DNA from: AC-69 sp046728055
Lineage (GTDB): Bacteria > Actinomycetota > UBA4738 > HRBIN12
Assembly: GCA_046728055.1 (NCBI GenBank)
Contig: JBKPDU010000108.1
Location: 1 to 22,582, forward strand
Reading direction: 5' to 3'
Length of the DNA: 22,582 nucleotides
A program made the translations under genes and the position numbers. Shown piece by piece: positions 7,117-14,209 of this stretch; the stretch's first letter is position 1, and each line of letters opens with the position of its first letter. The notes under the pieces are model-generated. The model was not told the origin of the DNA and made no database searches. It saw nothing but the letters and a program-made list of their open reading frames with translations.

Positions 7117-8538
7117 TCAGTCGGCGGCGGCTCGGAGCCGGGCCACCGTGGCTTCCCGCCCGAGCAGTTCCAAGGACTCGGGCAGCGGGGGCGAAATGTT
7201 CGACCCGGTGACCGCCGCTCGGATGGGCTGCCATCCTCGTGTCCGGTTCAACCCTGCCTCCTTCGCCACGTCGTCCAGCGCCTGCTCGATGGCGTCCTTC
7301 GTCCACGGTTCGACGCGATCCAGCGCATCGGCCGCCTTCCGCAGGTAGTCCGGTCCGGCGTTCGCGATGAGCTCCGAGGCCTTCTCGTTGGGCTTGATCT
7401 CGTCGGTGAACAGGAATCGGAGGAGCTCGGTGACGTCGGTCAGCCGCTTCATCCGTGGACGCACGTGCGGCATGGCGCGCCGCAACATCTGAGGGTCGGG
7501 CAACAGGCCCTCCTCGGCCAGGAAGTGCATGCACCGGGCCGCCAGATCGTCGTCGTCCAGCGACTGGATGTAATGGTTGTTCATCCACTCGAGCTTCTGC
7601 GGGTCGAACGCGGCGGGATTGCTCGACACGCGCGACAGGTCGAAGGACGCGATCAGCTCGTCGCGCGACAGGAAGGTTGTCTTCTCGTCGAGGGACCAGC
7701 CGAGCAACGCCAGGTAGTTCATCAGGGCCTCGGGCAGGATCCCCTGCTCCCGGAACGCCTCGACCGACGTCGAGCCGTGCCGCTTCGACAGGGGCTTGCC
7801 GTCCTGGCCGAGGACCTGAGGCAGGTGAGCGTACTCCGGCGGCGTCCCCCCCAGGGCTTCGATCACCGCCATGTTGCGAGGCGCGGCGGAGAGGAGGTCA
7901 TCCCCCCGGATCACGTGGGTGACCTCCATCAGCCAGTCGTCCACCGCCACCGCCAGCAGGAACGTCGGCGAACCGTCCGACCGGAGGATCACGAAGTCCC
8001 TCAGGCTCCCCGAGGCGAAGTGCACGTCTCCCTTCACCAGGTCGTGCACGGTGACGTCGCCCTCGGGCACGGCGAAGCGGAGGGCGAACGGCCGGCCTTC
8101 GGCCTCGAACGCGGTTCGCTCCTCATCGGTGAGGCTGCGGCACCGGCCGTCGTAGCCGGGAGCCTCCCCTCGGGCCAGGGCGGTCTTCCGCCGCTCTTCC
8201 AGCTCCTCCGGCGTGCAGAAGCATCGGTAGGCGCGGCCCTGCGACACGAGGCGTTCGGCGTGCTCGTGGTAGATGTCGAGCCGCCGGGACTGGCGGTACG
8301 GTTCGTGGGGGCCACCCACGTCGGGCCCTTCGTCCCAGTCGATCCCCAACCATCGGAGCGATTCGATCAGGCCGCGAACGGCCTCCTCGGTGACCCGGCT
8401 CGCGTCGGTGTCCTCGACCCGAAGTACGAACCGACCGCCGTGGTGCCGCGCCGTGAGCCACGAGAACAGGGCCGTTCGAGCGTTGCCCACGTGGATCGAG
8501 CCGCTGGGGGCCGGCGCGAAGCGCGTCCGGACGGTCAT
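7117..8538 (-). CDS. gltX: Glutamyl-tRNA synthetase
   Basis: 473 residues, normal for bacterial GluRS. Class I signatures are present: RFAPAPSGSIHVGNARTAL at the N-terminus (HIGH-type motif SIHVG, residues 14-18), RVEDTD, and the KMSKS-type loop PLSKRHGST. A C-terminal anticodon-binding region of usual size follows. It charges tRNA-Glu in the cytosol. The ATG overlaps the stop of the upstream FAH-family gene (8535-8538), so the two are translationally coupled; an FAH-type gene beside gltX is a familiar actinobacterial arrangement (for example Rv2993c-gltS in M. tuberculosis). No frameshift or missing motif is visible. Confidence 0.97.
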   Translation of the reverse strand: MTVRTRFAPAPSGSIHVGNARTALFSWLTARHHGGRFVLRVEDTDASRVTEEAVRGLIESLRWLGIDWDEGPDVGGPHEPYRQSRRLDIYHEHAERLVSQGRAYRCFCTPEELEERRKTALARGEAPGYDGRCRSLTDEERTAFEAEGRPFALRFAVPEGDVTVHDLVKGDVHFASGSLRDFVILRSDGSPTFLLAVAVDDWLMEVTHVIRGDDLLSAAPRNMAVIEALGGTPPEYAHLPQVLGQDGKPLSKRHGSTSVEAFREQGILPEALMNYLALLGWSLDEKTTFLSRDELIASFDLSRVSSNPAAFDPQKLEWMNNHYIQSLDDDDLAARCMHFLAEEGLLPDPQMLRRAMPHVRPRMKRLTDVTELLRFLFTDEIKPNEKASELIANAGPDYLRKAADALDRVEPWTKDAIEQALDDVAKEAGLNRTRGWQPIRAAVTGSNISPPLPESLELLGREATVARLRAAAD

Positions 8539-9293
8539 CGACCACCGACGGGGTTGCCGAGCACGCCGACCCCGTCGATCTCCACTTCCACCCTGTCACC
8601 GGGCTCGAGCTTGCCGACCCCTTCCGGGGTGCCGGTCATGATCACGTCGCCGGGAAGCAGTGTCATGAACTCGGTCACGAACTCGATGATCGTGGCCACC
8701 CCGAACACCATGTCCGAGGTGCTCGCCGACTGGCGGATCTCCCCGTTCACCCTGGTCTCCAGGTGGACGTCGAGTGGGTCGAGCTCGGTCTCCACCCACG
8801 GCCCGAGGGGGCACGATCCGTCGAAGCCCTTGGCCCTGGCCCACTGGTCGTCCCTCTTCTGGAGGTCTCGAAGCGTCACGTCGTTACCGCAGGTGTAGCC
8901 GAGGATGTAGCGGAACGTCTCCTCCGCGCGGACGCCGCGAGCGATGCGGCCCATCACGACGGCCAGCTCCCCCTCGTAGTCGACGCGATGGCTGATCGGC
9001 AGGAGGGGGATCGGGTCTCCCGGGCCCGAGACGCTCGTGGAGGGTTTGAGGAAGACCAGGGGCTCCTCGGGGACCTCGCCGCCGAACTCCGCGGCGTGCG
9101 CACCGTAATTCTTTCCCAGGCAGACAACTTTCGACGGCAGGACGGGGGCCAGGAGCCTGACGTCGTCGAGGGGAATCTCTTCACCCGAAGGGACGGGGTT
9201 CTCGAAGAACGTTCCGGCCAGGGCCCGGACGGCGTCGCCCTCCACCACGCCGGTGGCGATACGGTCGGCGAACCGGAACCGAACCAGCCGCAT
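8535..9293 (-). CDS. Fumarylacetoacetate hydrolase (FAH) family protein
   Basis: 252 residues, the compact single-domain FAH type. Signatures: CLGKNYGAHAAEFG, FLKPSTSVSGPGDPI, the metal-binding DYEGELAVVMGR, GNDVTLRDLQ, KGFDGSCPLGPW and the C-terminal MTGTPEGVGKLEPGD. Family members are Mg/Mn-dependent and hydrolyse or decarboxylate acylpyruvates and related 2-oxo acids; many of this form are acylpyruvases or oxaloacetate decarboxylases. The exact substrate cannot be read from sequence. It sits in a minus-strand run, 31 bp after the secreted/membrane protein gene and overlapping gltX by 4 bp. No strong ribosome site precedes the ATG. Confidence 0.92.
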   Translation of the reverse strand: MRLVRFRFADRIATGVVEGDAVRALAGTFFENPVPSGEEIPLDDVRLLAPVLPSKVVCLGKNYGAHAAEFGGEVPEEPLVFLKPSTSVSGPGDPIPLLPISHRVDYEGELAVVMGRIARGVRAEETFRYILGYTCGNDVTLRDLQKRDDQWARAKGFDGSCPLGPWVETELDPLDVHLETRVNGEIRQSASTSDMVFGVATIIEFVTEFMTLLPGDVIMTGTPEGVGKLEPGDRVEVEIDGVGVLGNPVGGR

Positions 9294-9324
9294 GGGGATG
9301 TGAGGCTATCGCACCCCGGCGGAC

Positions 9325-10164
9325 CTACGAGGGGATCGTGTCCATCGCCCGCATCCGCCGAAGCTCCGCCTCCTCGTACGAGCGTCGGACGCGGCGGAAC
9401 CCCACTCCGAACACTGCCAGGATGACGATCCCCCCCAGGAACAGTGGGTAGTACACGGGGTAGGGCTGTGACAGGGCGAGGGCCACAGCGCCGGCCACGA
9501 GCAGCCCGCCCCCCACCGCAGCGAGCGCCGCCATGGTCGCGAGCACGGCGCGGCGTGCCCGCCCCTTCGCGACCAGGATGCCGACGACGGCCCCGGTGAC
9601 CCCGATCAGGCTTCCCCCGATGCCGCCGATCACCCCTCCCATGCGGTCCGACCACCATGCCTCGTCGGTCGCTCCCGGCGAGGTGAGCTCGAGCGGGCCG
9701 ATCCACACCTGCCCTGCGCCGGGAAGCACCAGATCGAGCTCCAGTCGAACGGGAGGTTCGGACGACCCCTGGAGGAAGAACGGAAGCTCGAAATCCCTCC
9801 ACTCGGAGTCTCCGGAGATCACCGCCTGCGGCCCGCGATCCGCCAGCGTGCGGGAGAAGTAGCGAGCCCCGTCGGGGAACACGCTCCACATCTCCAACAG
9901 CCCCTCGCCCACGACGCCGCGGTACCGGATGCGACCGATCAGCGCATACGCGTCCCCACGGATCACCGGATCGGACATGACCATCAGGGGAAACGTGCCG
10001 CCCGTCTCCGACGTCAGCTCCACTGCGTCGCCGACCACAAGGCCGGAGAGCGGCGCCGTTTGCCTCCAATCCACCGTCACGGAGGCATCCGATGCGCTCG
10101 CCGACGGGGCGAACGCCGCCAGGATGGCCCCGGCCAGGATCACGCTACGGCACGCGCGCCTCAT
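9325..10164 (-). CDS. Putative exported/membrane protein of unknown function
   Basis: 279 residues, not recognised. The N-terminus is a signal peptide with an AxA-type site (MRRACRSVILAGAILAAFAPSASA, likely cleaved near 24). Residues about 30-175 form a beta-rich, probably extracytoplasmic region with many aromatic and acidic residues, possibly a jelly-roll-like fold. The last third holds three hydrophobic segments (about 175-203, 212-236, 240-262) and a short charged tail. The gene starts inside the end of the DUF2089-type regulator (20 bp overlap), with GAGGAGG-like sequence upstream, so the two are coupled and probably function together, for instance as regulator and envelope effector. No catalytic motif is visible. 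Confidence 0.75.
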   Translation of the reverse strand: MRRACRSVILAGAILAAFAPSASASDASVTVDWRQTAPLSGLVVGDAVELTSETGGTFPLMVMSDPVIRGDAYALIGRIRYRGVVGEGLLEMWSVFPDGARYFSRTLADRGPQAVISGDSEWRDFELPFFLQGSSEPPVRLELDLVLPGAGQVWIGPLELTSPGATDEAWWSDRMGGVIGGIGGSLIGVTGAVVGILVAKGRARRAVLATMAALAAVGGGLLVAGAVALALSQPYPVYYPLFLGGIVILAVFGVGFRRVRRSYEEAELRRMRAMDTIPS

Positions 10165-10489
10165 GTTCCTCGACCTCCTCTCGATACGCGCGGAGCACGT
10201 CCCGGAAGGTGCTGTCGTCCAACCGCCCGTCGGCGTAGAGGCTCCGGAGCTTGAGCTCGAACGGGCCCCGCACCTCCTGCTCGTCGAGCAGCTTCACCTT
10301 CTCGATCAGCCGATCCAGGCGGAGCCGAACGGTCGGGTACGAGATCCCGTACTCCTGGGCCAGGTCCTTCAACGTCCCCGAGGTCAGCAGGAAGCGCTTC
10401 AGGAACGCAAGATCCTCGTTGGAGAGCCGGTCCACCCATCGCCGTTCCGGGTCCTGCACCGTTGTCCTTTCAGGGCTCATCATCGGCAT
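10145..10489 (-). CDS. DUF2089-type small DNA-binding regulator
   Basis: 114 residues from ATG 10489. The core WVDRLSNEDLAFLKRF, LTSGTLKDLAQEYGISYP, TVRLRLDRLIEKV fits the DUF2089 family, whose centre is a helix-turn-helix like that of sigma region 4 or LuxR-type proteins. A GTG at 10459 has a better ribosome site (GAAAGG, 6 nt upstream) and would give 104 residues, still keeping the whole domain, so the start is unsettled. It overlaps the exported/membrane protein gene downstream. A markedly AT-rich stretch directly upstream is the natural place for its promoter and for autoregulation. Target genes unknown. Confidence 0.8.
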   Translation of the reverse strand: MPMMSPERTTVQDPERRWVDRLSNEDLAFLKRFLLTSGTLKDLAQEYGISYPTVRLRLDRLIEKVKLLDEQEVRGPFELKLRSLYADGRLDDSTFRDVLRAYREEVEEHEARVP

Positions 10490-10496
10490 CGATTTT

Positions 10497-10560
10497 CGTT
10501 TTCTTTAGCTTAATTTCAATTTTCCTCATATCAGAGATAAAGTCAAGGTATCGTTTGTTG
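10497..10560 (-). promoter_or_regulatory. AT-rich upstream region of the DUF2089 operon
   Basis: About 64 bp with very low GC inside DNA near two-thirds GC. On the minus strand it includes TTGACT (10546-10541), a good -35, with only a weak -10 (AAAATT, 10523-10518, 17 nt spacing). It probably holds the promoter and possibly regulator or nucleoid-protein sites. The rest of the gap (10561-10601) shows nothing clear. Confidence 0.45.
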
Positions 10561-10601
10561 AGGTGCGTCGAGCTTAAGAGGCCCCAGGCGCGAACTTGCG
10601 G

Positions 10602-11399
10602 CTACTCCAGACGGGTACCCCCGGCCCAGGAGACGCCCACGCTGCGGTAGTAGGCCCCGATCATCTCCCGCGGCCGGATCGAGGTGAGCTCCTCCACGGG
10701 CGACTCGCCCAAGCTGAGCTCGGCTTGGCCCTGCCAGATCTCCGAGCCCTCCCAGTCGACGCTCCGCATCGTGACCAACTCGTCCATCGACGGCTTCTCG
10801 CCGGGCTCGATCGACTGGACGTACCTGTTGTGGAGCATCGGCAGGGCGTTGACGAACCCGGCGGTCTCGGATGGCCCGGTGATCGTGAAGCTGGCGTCGA
10901 TGATCCGGCGGTCGTGGACCGACAGGCTGGCCCCGAACCGCCCCCCGGGCGCGAGGCGGGGGCCGGCCTTGCCGAATCGCACCGGCCGGGTCATCCAGAT
11001 CGATCCGAGTTTCTTCGGGTAGCCCTGATGCCATCCGCGCGCGAGCGCGAAGTCCTTGTCCACCCAGATGGCGATGCATCGCGAGTAGTGCTCGCCGAGG
11101 TACTTGCAACGGACCACGACGAAGCACTCCTTGTATTGGGAGCGCGCCGGGTCGAGCAGTTCCTCGAACGAGTCCGAACACGACTGCCAGTCCGCGAAGA
11201 TCACGGCCACGGCTTCGGGGTCATCGTCGGCCGGCTCGATCGGGTCGGGGAGCCATGCGCTCACGGCCGTGGGATCGGTCCGGTACTCGATCGTGAGTAG
11301 GTCACCCGAGTAGTGCCATGGGGGGGCCGGGATCACGGATGCTCTGCCTTTGGGTGAGCGCGGCGGCATGAACCCCTTCAGCTCTGCCACGCGCGCCAT
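10602..11399 (-). CDS. Acetoacetate decarboxylase family protein
   Basis: 265 residues. Family features are KGFMPPRSPKGRASVIP and PPWHYSGD near the start and the GYPKKLG motif that carries the Schiff-base lysine pair of acetoacetate decarboxylase. True members decarboxylate acetoacetate to acetone; many actinobacterial homologues are uncharacterised or act on other 2-/3-oxo acids. The ATG at 11399 has no ribosome site and lies only 11 bp from the start codon of the divergent FAH-family gene. An internal ATG at 11369 has GAAGGGG nearby and a TAGTAT -10-like hexamer upstream (11403-11398), but would drop the KGF segment that I expect in the family. Start therefore uncertain by 10 residues. Last gene before a 112-bp gap to the DUF2089 operon. 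Confidence 0.85.
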   Translation of the reverse strand: MARVAELKGFMPPRSPKGRASVIPAPPWHYSGDLLTIEYRTDPTAVSAWLPDPIEPADDDPEAVAVIFADWQSCSDSFEELLDPARSQYKECFVVVRCKYLGEHYSRCIAIWVDKDFALARGWHQGYPKKLGSIWMTRPVRFGKAGPRLAPGGRFGASLSVHDRRIIDASFTITGPSETAGFVNALPMLHNRYVQSIEPGEKPSMDELVTMRSVDWEGSEIWQGQAELSLGESPVEELTSIRPREMIGAYYRSVGVSWAGGTRLE

Positions 11400-11410
11400 A
11401 CTAACGGGCC

Positions 11411-12256
11411 ATGGAGACCCGCCGGATCCTGCTCGACGGCGAGCCTGCGGAGGTCACGCGCCGGGACGAGGTGCTGATCACTTCCGACGGCCGTCACATT
11501 CCGATCCACGATGCCACCCACCTGGCGCCCGTGCAGCCTTCGAAGATCGTCTGCATCCACCTGAACTACGAGAGCCGGGTGAAGGAGTTCCTGGCGACCC
11601 TGCCTCCGGCGCCCACCTACTTCCACAAGCCGGTCACGGCGCTCAACGTCCATGACGGGGACGTCGTCCGTCCGCCCCGGTGCCGGTTCCTGAACTACGA
11701 GGGCGAGATCGCCATCGTCATCGGCCGCGAGTGCCGCCACATCGGACCCGACGAGGCCGATGAGTACATCGGCGGCTACACGGTGGCGAACGACTTCGGC
11801 CTCCACGACTTCCGCGACACGGACGCGGGCTCGATGCTCCGGGTGAAGGGTTCCGACACGCTCTGTCCCCTCGGACCCGGCCTGGTCACCGACTGGGACT
11901 TCCACGGCAAGCGGATCCGCACGCTGGTGAACAGCGAAGTGAAACAGGATGGGAGCACCGACGAGATGGTGTGGGACATGCACTACCTCGTGGCCGACCT
12001 AGCCCGAACCATCACCCTCCTCCCGGGGGACGTCATCCTGTCGGGGACACCTGCCAACTCGCGGCCGGTCGAGCCGGGCGACGTCGTCGAGGTTGAAGTC
12101 GAGGGCCTGGGGACCCTGCGGAACCGCATCGTCGAGGGCCCCGTCCCGGTCCGCGAGGACGTCGGCGCACAGCCGAGCGCGTCCGAGGAAGTGGTCTCGA
12201 CGGTCTTCGGCGGGGACTGGGAGTTCCGCGGCGTCCGTGCCCCGCGGAAGGGCTGA
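11411..12256 (+). CDS. FAH family protein, HpaG/2-hydroxyhepta-2,4-diene-1,7-dioate isomerase-like
   Basis: 281 residues. Motifs: KIVCIHLNYESRVKEF, TYFHKPVTALN, the metal-binding NYEGEIAIVIGRE, VANDFGLHDFRD, LRVKGSDTLCPLGPG and LSGTPANSRPVEPGDVVEV. The pattern is close to isomerase/decarboxylase members that act in homoprotocatechuate (4-hydroxyphenylacetate) meta-cleavage, but no other hpa gene is nearby, so the substrate is open. It differs clearly from the other FAH protein in this window (no GKNY or EGVG motif). The start codon faces that of the acetoacetate-decarboxylase-like gene across 11 bp, which suggests shared control. It converges on the GNAT gene with 4 bp between stops. Confidence 0.9.
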   Translation: METRRILLDGEPAEVTRRDEVLITSDGRHIPIHDATHLAPVQPSKIVCIHLNYESRVKEFLATLPPAPTYFHKPVTALNVHDGDVVRPPRCRFLNYEGEIAIVIGRECRHIGPDEADEYIGGYTVANDFGLHDFRDTDAGSMLRVKGSDTLCPLGPGLVTDWDFHGKRIRTLVNSEVKQDGSTDEMVWDMHYLVADLARTITLLPGDVILSGTPANSRPVEPGDVVEVEVEGLGTLRNRIVEGPVPVREDVGAQPSASEEVVSTVFGGDWEFRGVRAPRKG

Positions 12257-12260
12257 GCGC

Positions 12261-12773
12261 TCAGACGGCGGGCCGCCACGCGGCGTAGACGAAGTGGCGA
12301 TAGCCGTGCCAGTCGATCTCCCGCTCGATCACCATCCCGATCTTCTCGGCGACACGACGGGACGGCACGTTCTCGGGTCGGATGAGGGAGATCACCCGGT
12401 TCAGCCCGAGAGCTCCGAAGCAGTAATCCCGGCTCGCCACGGCCGCTTCGGTTGCCAGGCCTCGATTCCACAGGGCTCGATTCATATGCCACCCGATCTC
12501 GACCTCTCGCTCCCCCTCGACCTCGCGAACGGCAGGGCCGCAGCTCCCGACGAACTCCCCCGTCTCCTTCATCTCCACGGCCCACAGTCCGAACCCGTCG
12601 ATCTCGTACCGGCGGAGGTTGTCCTCGATCCAGCCCTTGGTCCAGTCGCGAGTGTAGGGAGCCGGGTAGTACGCCATGGTCTGCGGATCCCCGAGGACCG
12701 CGAACAGGTCGTCCACGTCGTCGAGCGTGTAGGGCCGCAGCCGCAGCCGCTCGGTCTCCAGCCAGAATCCCAT
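12261..12773 (-). CDS. GNAT acetyltransferase, RimJ/RimL-like
   Basis: 170 residues from ATG 12773; an in-frame GTG at 12785 would add four residues but lacks a ribosome site, whereas GGGGA lies 5 nt before the ATG. The N-terminal FWLETERLRLRPYTLDD and the acetyl-CoA loop REVEIGWHMNRALWNRGLATEAA, then NxxSxRVAEKIGM-type SRRVAEKIGM, mark the RimJ/RimL branch of GNAT proteins, which acetylate N-termini or small molecules. The substrate is not evident. It lies between two catabolic blocks and probably is not part of either. Confidence 0.88.
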   Translation of the reverse strand: MGFWLETERLRLRPYTLDDVDDLFAVLGDPQTMAYYPAPYTRDWTKGWIEDNLRRYEIDGFGLWAVEMKETGEFVGSCGPAVREVEGEREVEIGWHMNRALWNRGLATEAAVASRDYCFGALGLNRVISLIRPENVPSRRVAEKIGMVIEREIDWHGYRHFVYAAWRPAV

Positions 12774-12823
12774 CCCCGTCCCCACAGGCAGAGGCTAGCC
12801 GACCTGCATCGTTTCGCTGAGAT

Positions 12824-12835
12824 CGGTCCGGACCG
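12824..12835. promoter_or_regulatory. 12-bp perfect palindrome in a divergent intergenic region
   Basis: CGGTCCGGACCG reads the same on both strands and lies between the GNAT and GS-like start codons (12774-12907). It is a candidate operator. A TATCCT hexamer at 12871-12876 could be the -10 of the GS-like gene, but no -35 is convincing. Confidence 0.3.
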
Positions 12836-12907
12836 CGAGGGACTTCCAGCGGGCTCCGAGGCCGCTCGGTTATCCTCGGCTGGTCGGTTCGGCGTCGAAG
12901 GAGCGTG

Positions 12908-14209
12908 ATGGAACCCAAGGCCCGGCAGCTCCGGCTGATGTATCCGGACATCCTGGGGCTCGAGCGGGGCAAGTACCTCCTTGGTGACTCGACCGGGAAG
13001 GCCGCGTTCTGCGTCGGCGTGTATCCGCTCACCCTGGACAGGGAGATCCTTCCCATCCCCGGGTTGCAGTTCGACATCGGGCTTCCCGACATCGAGGTCC
13101 ATCTGGATGTCGACTCCCTGCGGCAGGGGTGGGAGCCCGACACGATGGTCGGCATCGGGGATGCCGAGCTTCAGGGCAAGCCGTGCCCCGTGGATCCCCG
13201 GCACGTGCTCCGCACGGCGGTGGAGCCCTGGCTGGAGCGCGGGCTCACGGCGCAAGTCGCCTACGAGCTCGAGTTCTACCTCATGGAACCCGACGGCCAA
13301 GGCGGATGGCGTTCCGTCTCGATGCCATCTCACCGCGTGTACGGGACCGGCTCGGCCATCGACCCGGGTGGCGTGGTCGACCGGATGGTGCGGACCGCCA
13401 CCGACTGTGAGTTCGACGTGGAGAGTTGGGGGAGCGAGTACGACATCGCGCAGTTCGAGGTCAACATCAAGTACCGCGAGGCCATCCCGGCGGCCGACGA
13501 TGCATTCCTGGTCCGCCTCCTGATCAAGGAGATCGCCGCGCGGAACGGGAACCTGGCCACGTTCATGGGCCGGCCCTTCGCCGACCGGGGCGGAAGCGGC
13601 CTGCACGTGAATCTCAGTTTCCGGAAGGAGGACGGCTCCAACGCGTTCCACGACCCCAATGCGTCCGACGGGCTGTCGCGACTCGCACGCCAGTGCCTCG
13701 CCGGGATGCTCGCACACCACGAGGGGATGGCCGCGATCCTTGCGCCGCACACGAACGCGTACAAGCGGCTCCAACCCGACATGCTGAACGGCTACTGGGC
13801 CAACTGGGGCTACGACGATCGCACCGTGGGCGTCCGGGTGCCGCCCGGCAGAGGCGCAACGAGCCGGCTCGAGCACCGGACCGCCGACGGCGCGGCCAAT
13901 CCCTACCTCGCCGCCGCGGCGCTGCTGCACGCGTCGCGCTTCGGCGTGGAGAACGAGCTCGACCCCCCGCCGGCGCAAGAGCCGGGAGCCGACGTGAACA
14001 CCGAAGTCCGGGTGCCGCCGACGCTGGACAAGGCGCTGGAGCTCTTTCAGGCGGACAAGGAGCTGTGCGAGGCGCTGGGGTCCGAGGTGGTCACGGCGTT
14101 CACCATGCTGAAGCAAGCCGAGTGGGAGCGGTTGGTGAAGGCCGCGCCCAACCCCGAGACCACCGAACCGGTCGAGTGGGAGCTCCAGTACTACCTCCCG
14201 TTCTTCTGA
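12908..14209 (+). CDS. Glutamine-synthetase-like ligase (PuuA/GlnA3-4 type)
   Basis: 433 residues from ATG 12908, with AAGGAG 4 nt upstream (a GTG at 12905 is too close to that site). GS motifs in order: YELEFYL, QFEVNIKY, GGSGLHVNLSF, NAYKRLQPD, GYDDRTVGVRVP and EHRTADGAANPYLAAAAL. The protein is more divergent than the ligase at 873: the second residue of the HxH pair is Asn, and the 'PGYEAP' flap aligns with PDMLNG, so the ammonium-binding glutamate is absent. This points to gamma-glutamylation of an amine or a related ligase reaction rather than glutamine synthesis. Its stop overlaps the ATG of a cytochrome P450 (TGATG), so the two enzymes are co-made and likely in one pathway. Confidence 0.87.
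   Translation: MEPKARQLRLMYPDILGLERGKYLLGDSTGKAAFCVGVYPLTLDREILPIPGLQFDIGLPDIEVHLDVDSLRQGWEPDTMVGIGDAELQGKPCPVDPRHVLRTAVEPWLERGLTAQVAYELEFYLMEPDGQGGWRSVSMPSHRVYGTGSAIDPGGVVDRMVRTATDCEFDVESWGSEYDIAQFEVNIKYREAIPAADDAFLVRLLIKEIAARNGNLATFMGRPFADRGGSGLHVNLSFRKEDGSNAFHDPNASDGLSRLARQCLAGMLAHHEGMAAILAPHTNAYKRLQPDMLNGYWANWGYDDRTVGVRVPPGRGATSRLEHRTADGAANPYLAAAALLHASRFGVENELDPPPAQEPGADVNTEVRVPPTLDKALELFQADKELCEALGSEVVTAFTMLKQAEWERLVKAAPNPETTEPVEWELQYYLPFF

Noticed and set aside
7465..8898. Plus-strand frame of 477 codons opposite gltX
   Set aside because: Antisense shadow; gltX motifs are complete on the minus strand.
12569..14116. Minus-strand frame of 515 codons opposite the second GS-like gene
   Set aside because: Antisense shadow of the ligase; no recognisable motif.
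13426..14208. Extended N-terminus of the P450 frame
   Set aside because: That stretch lies inside the GS-like gene in another frame and is Arg/Gly/Pro-rich shadow; the P450 begins at the coupled ATG 14209.
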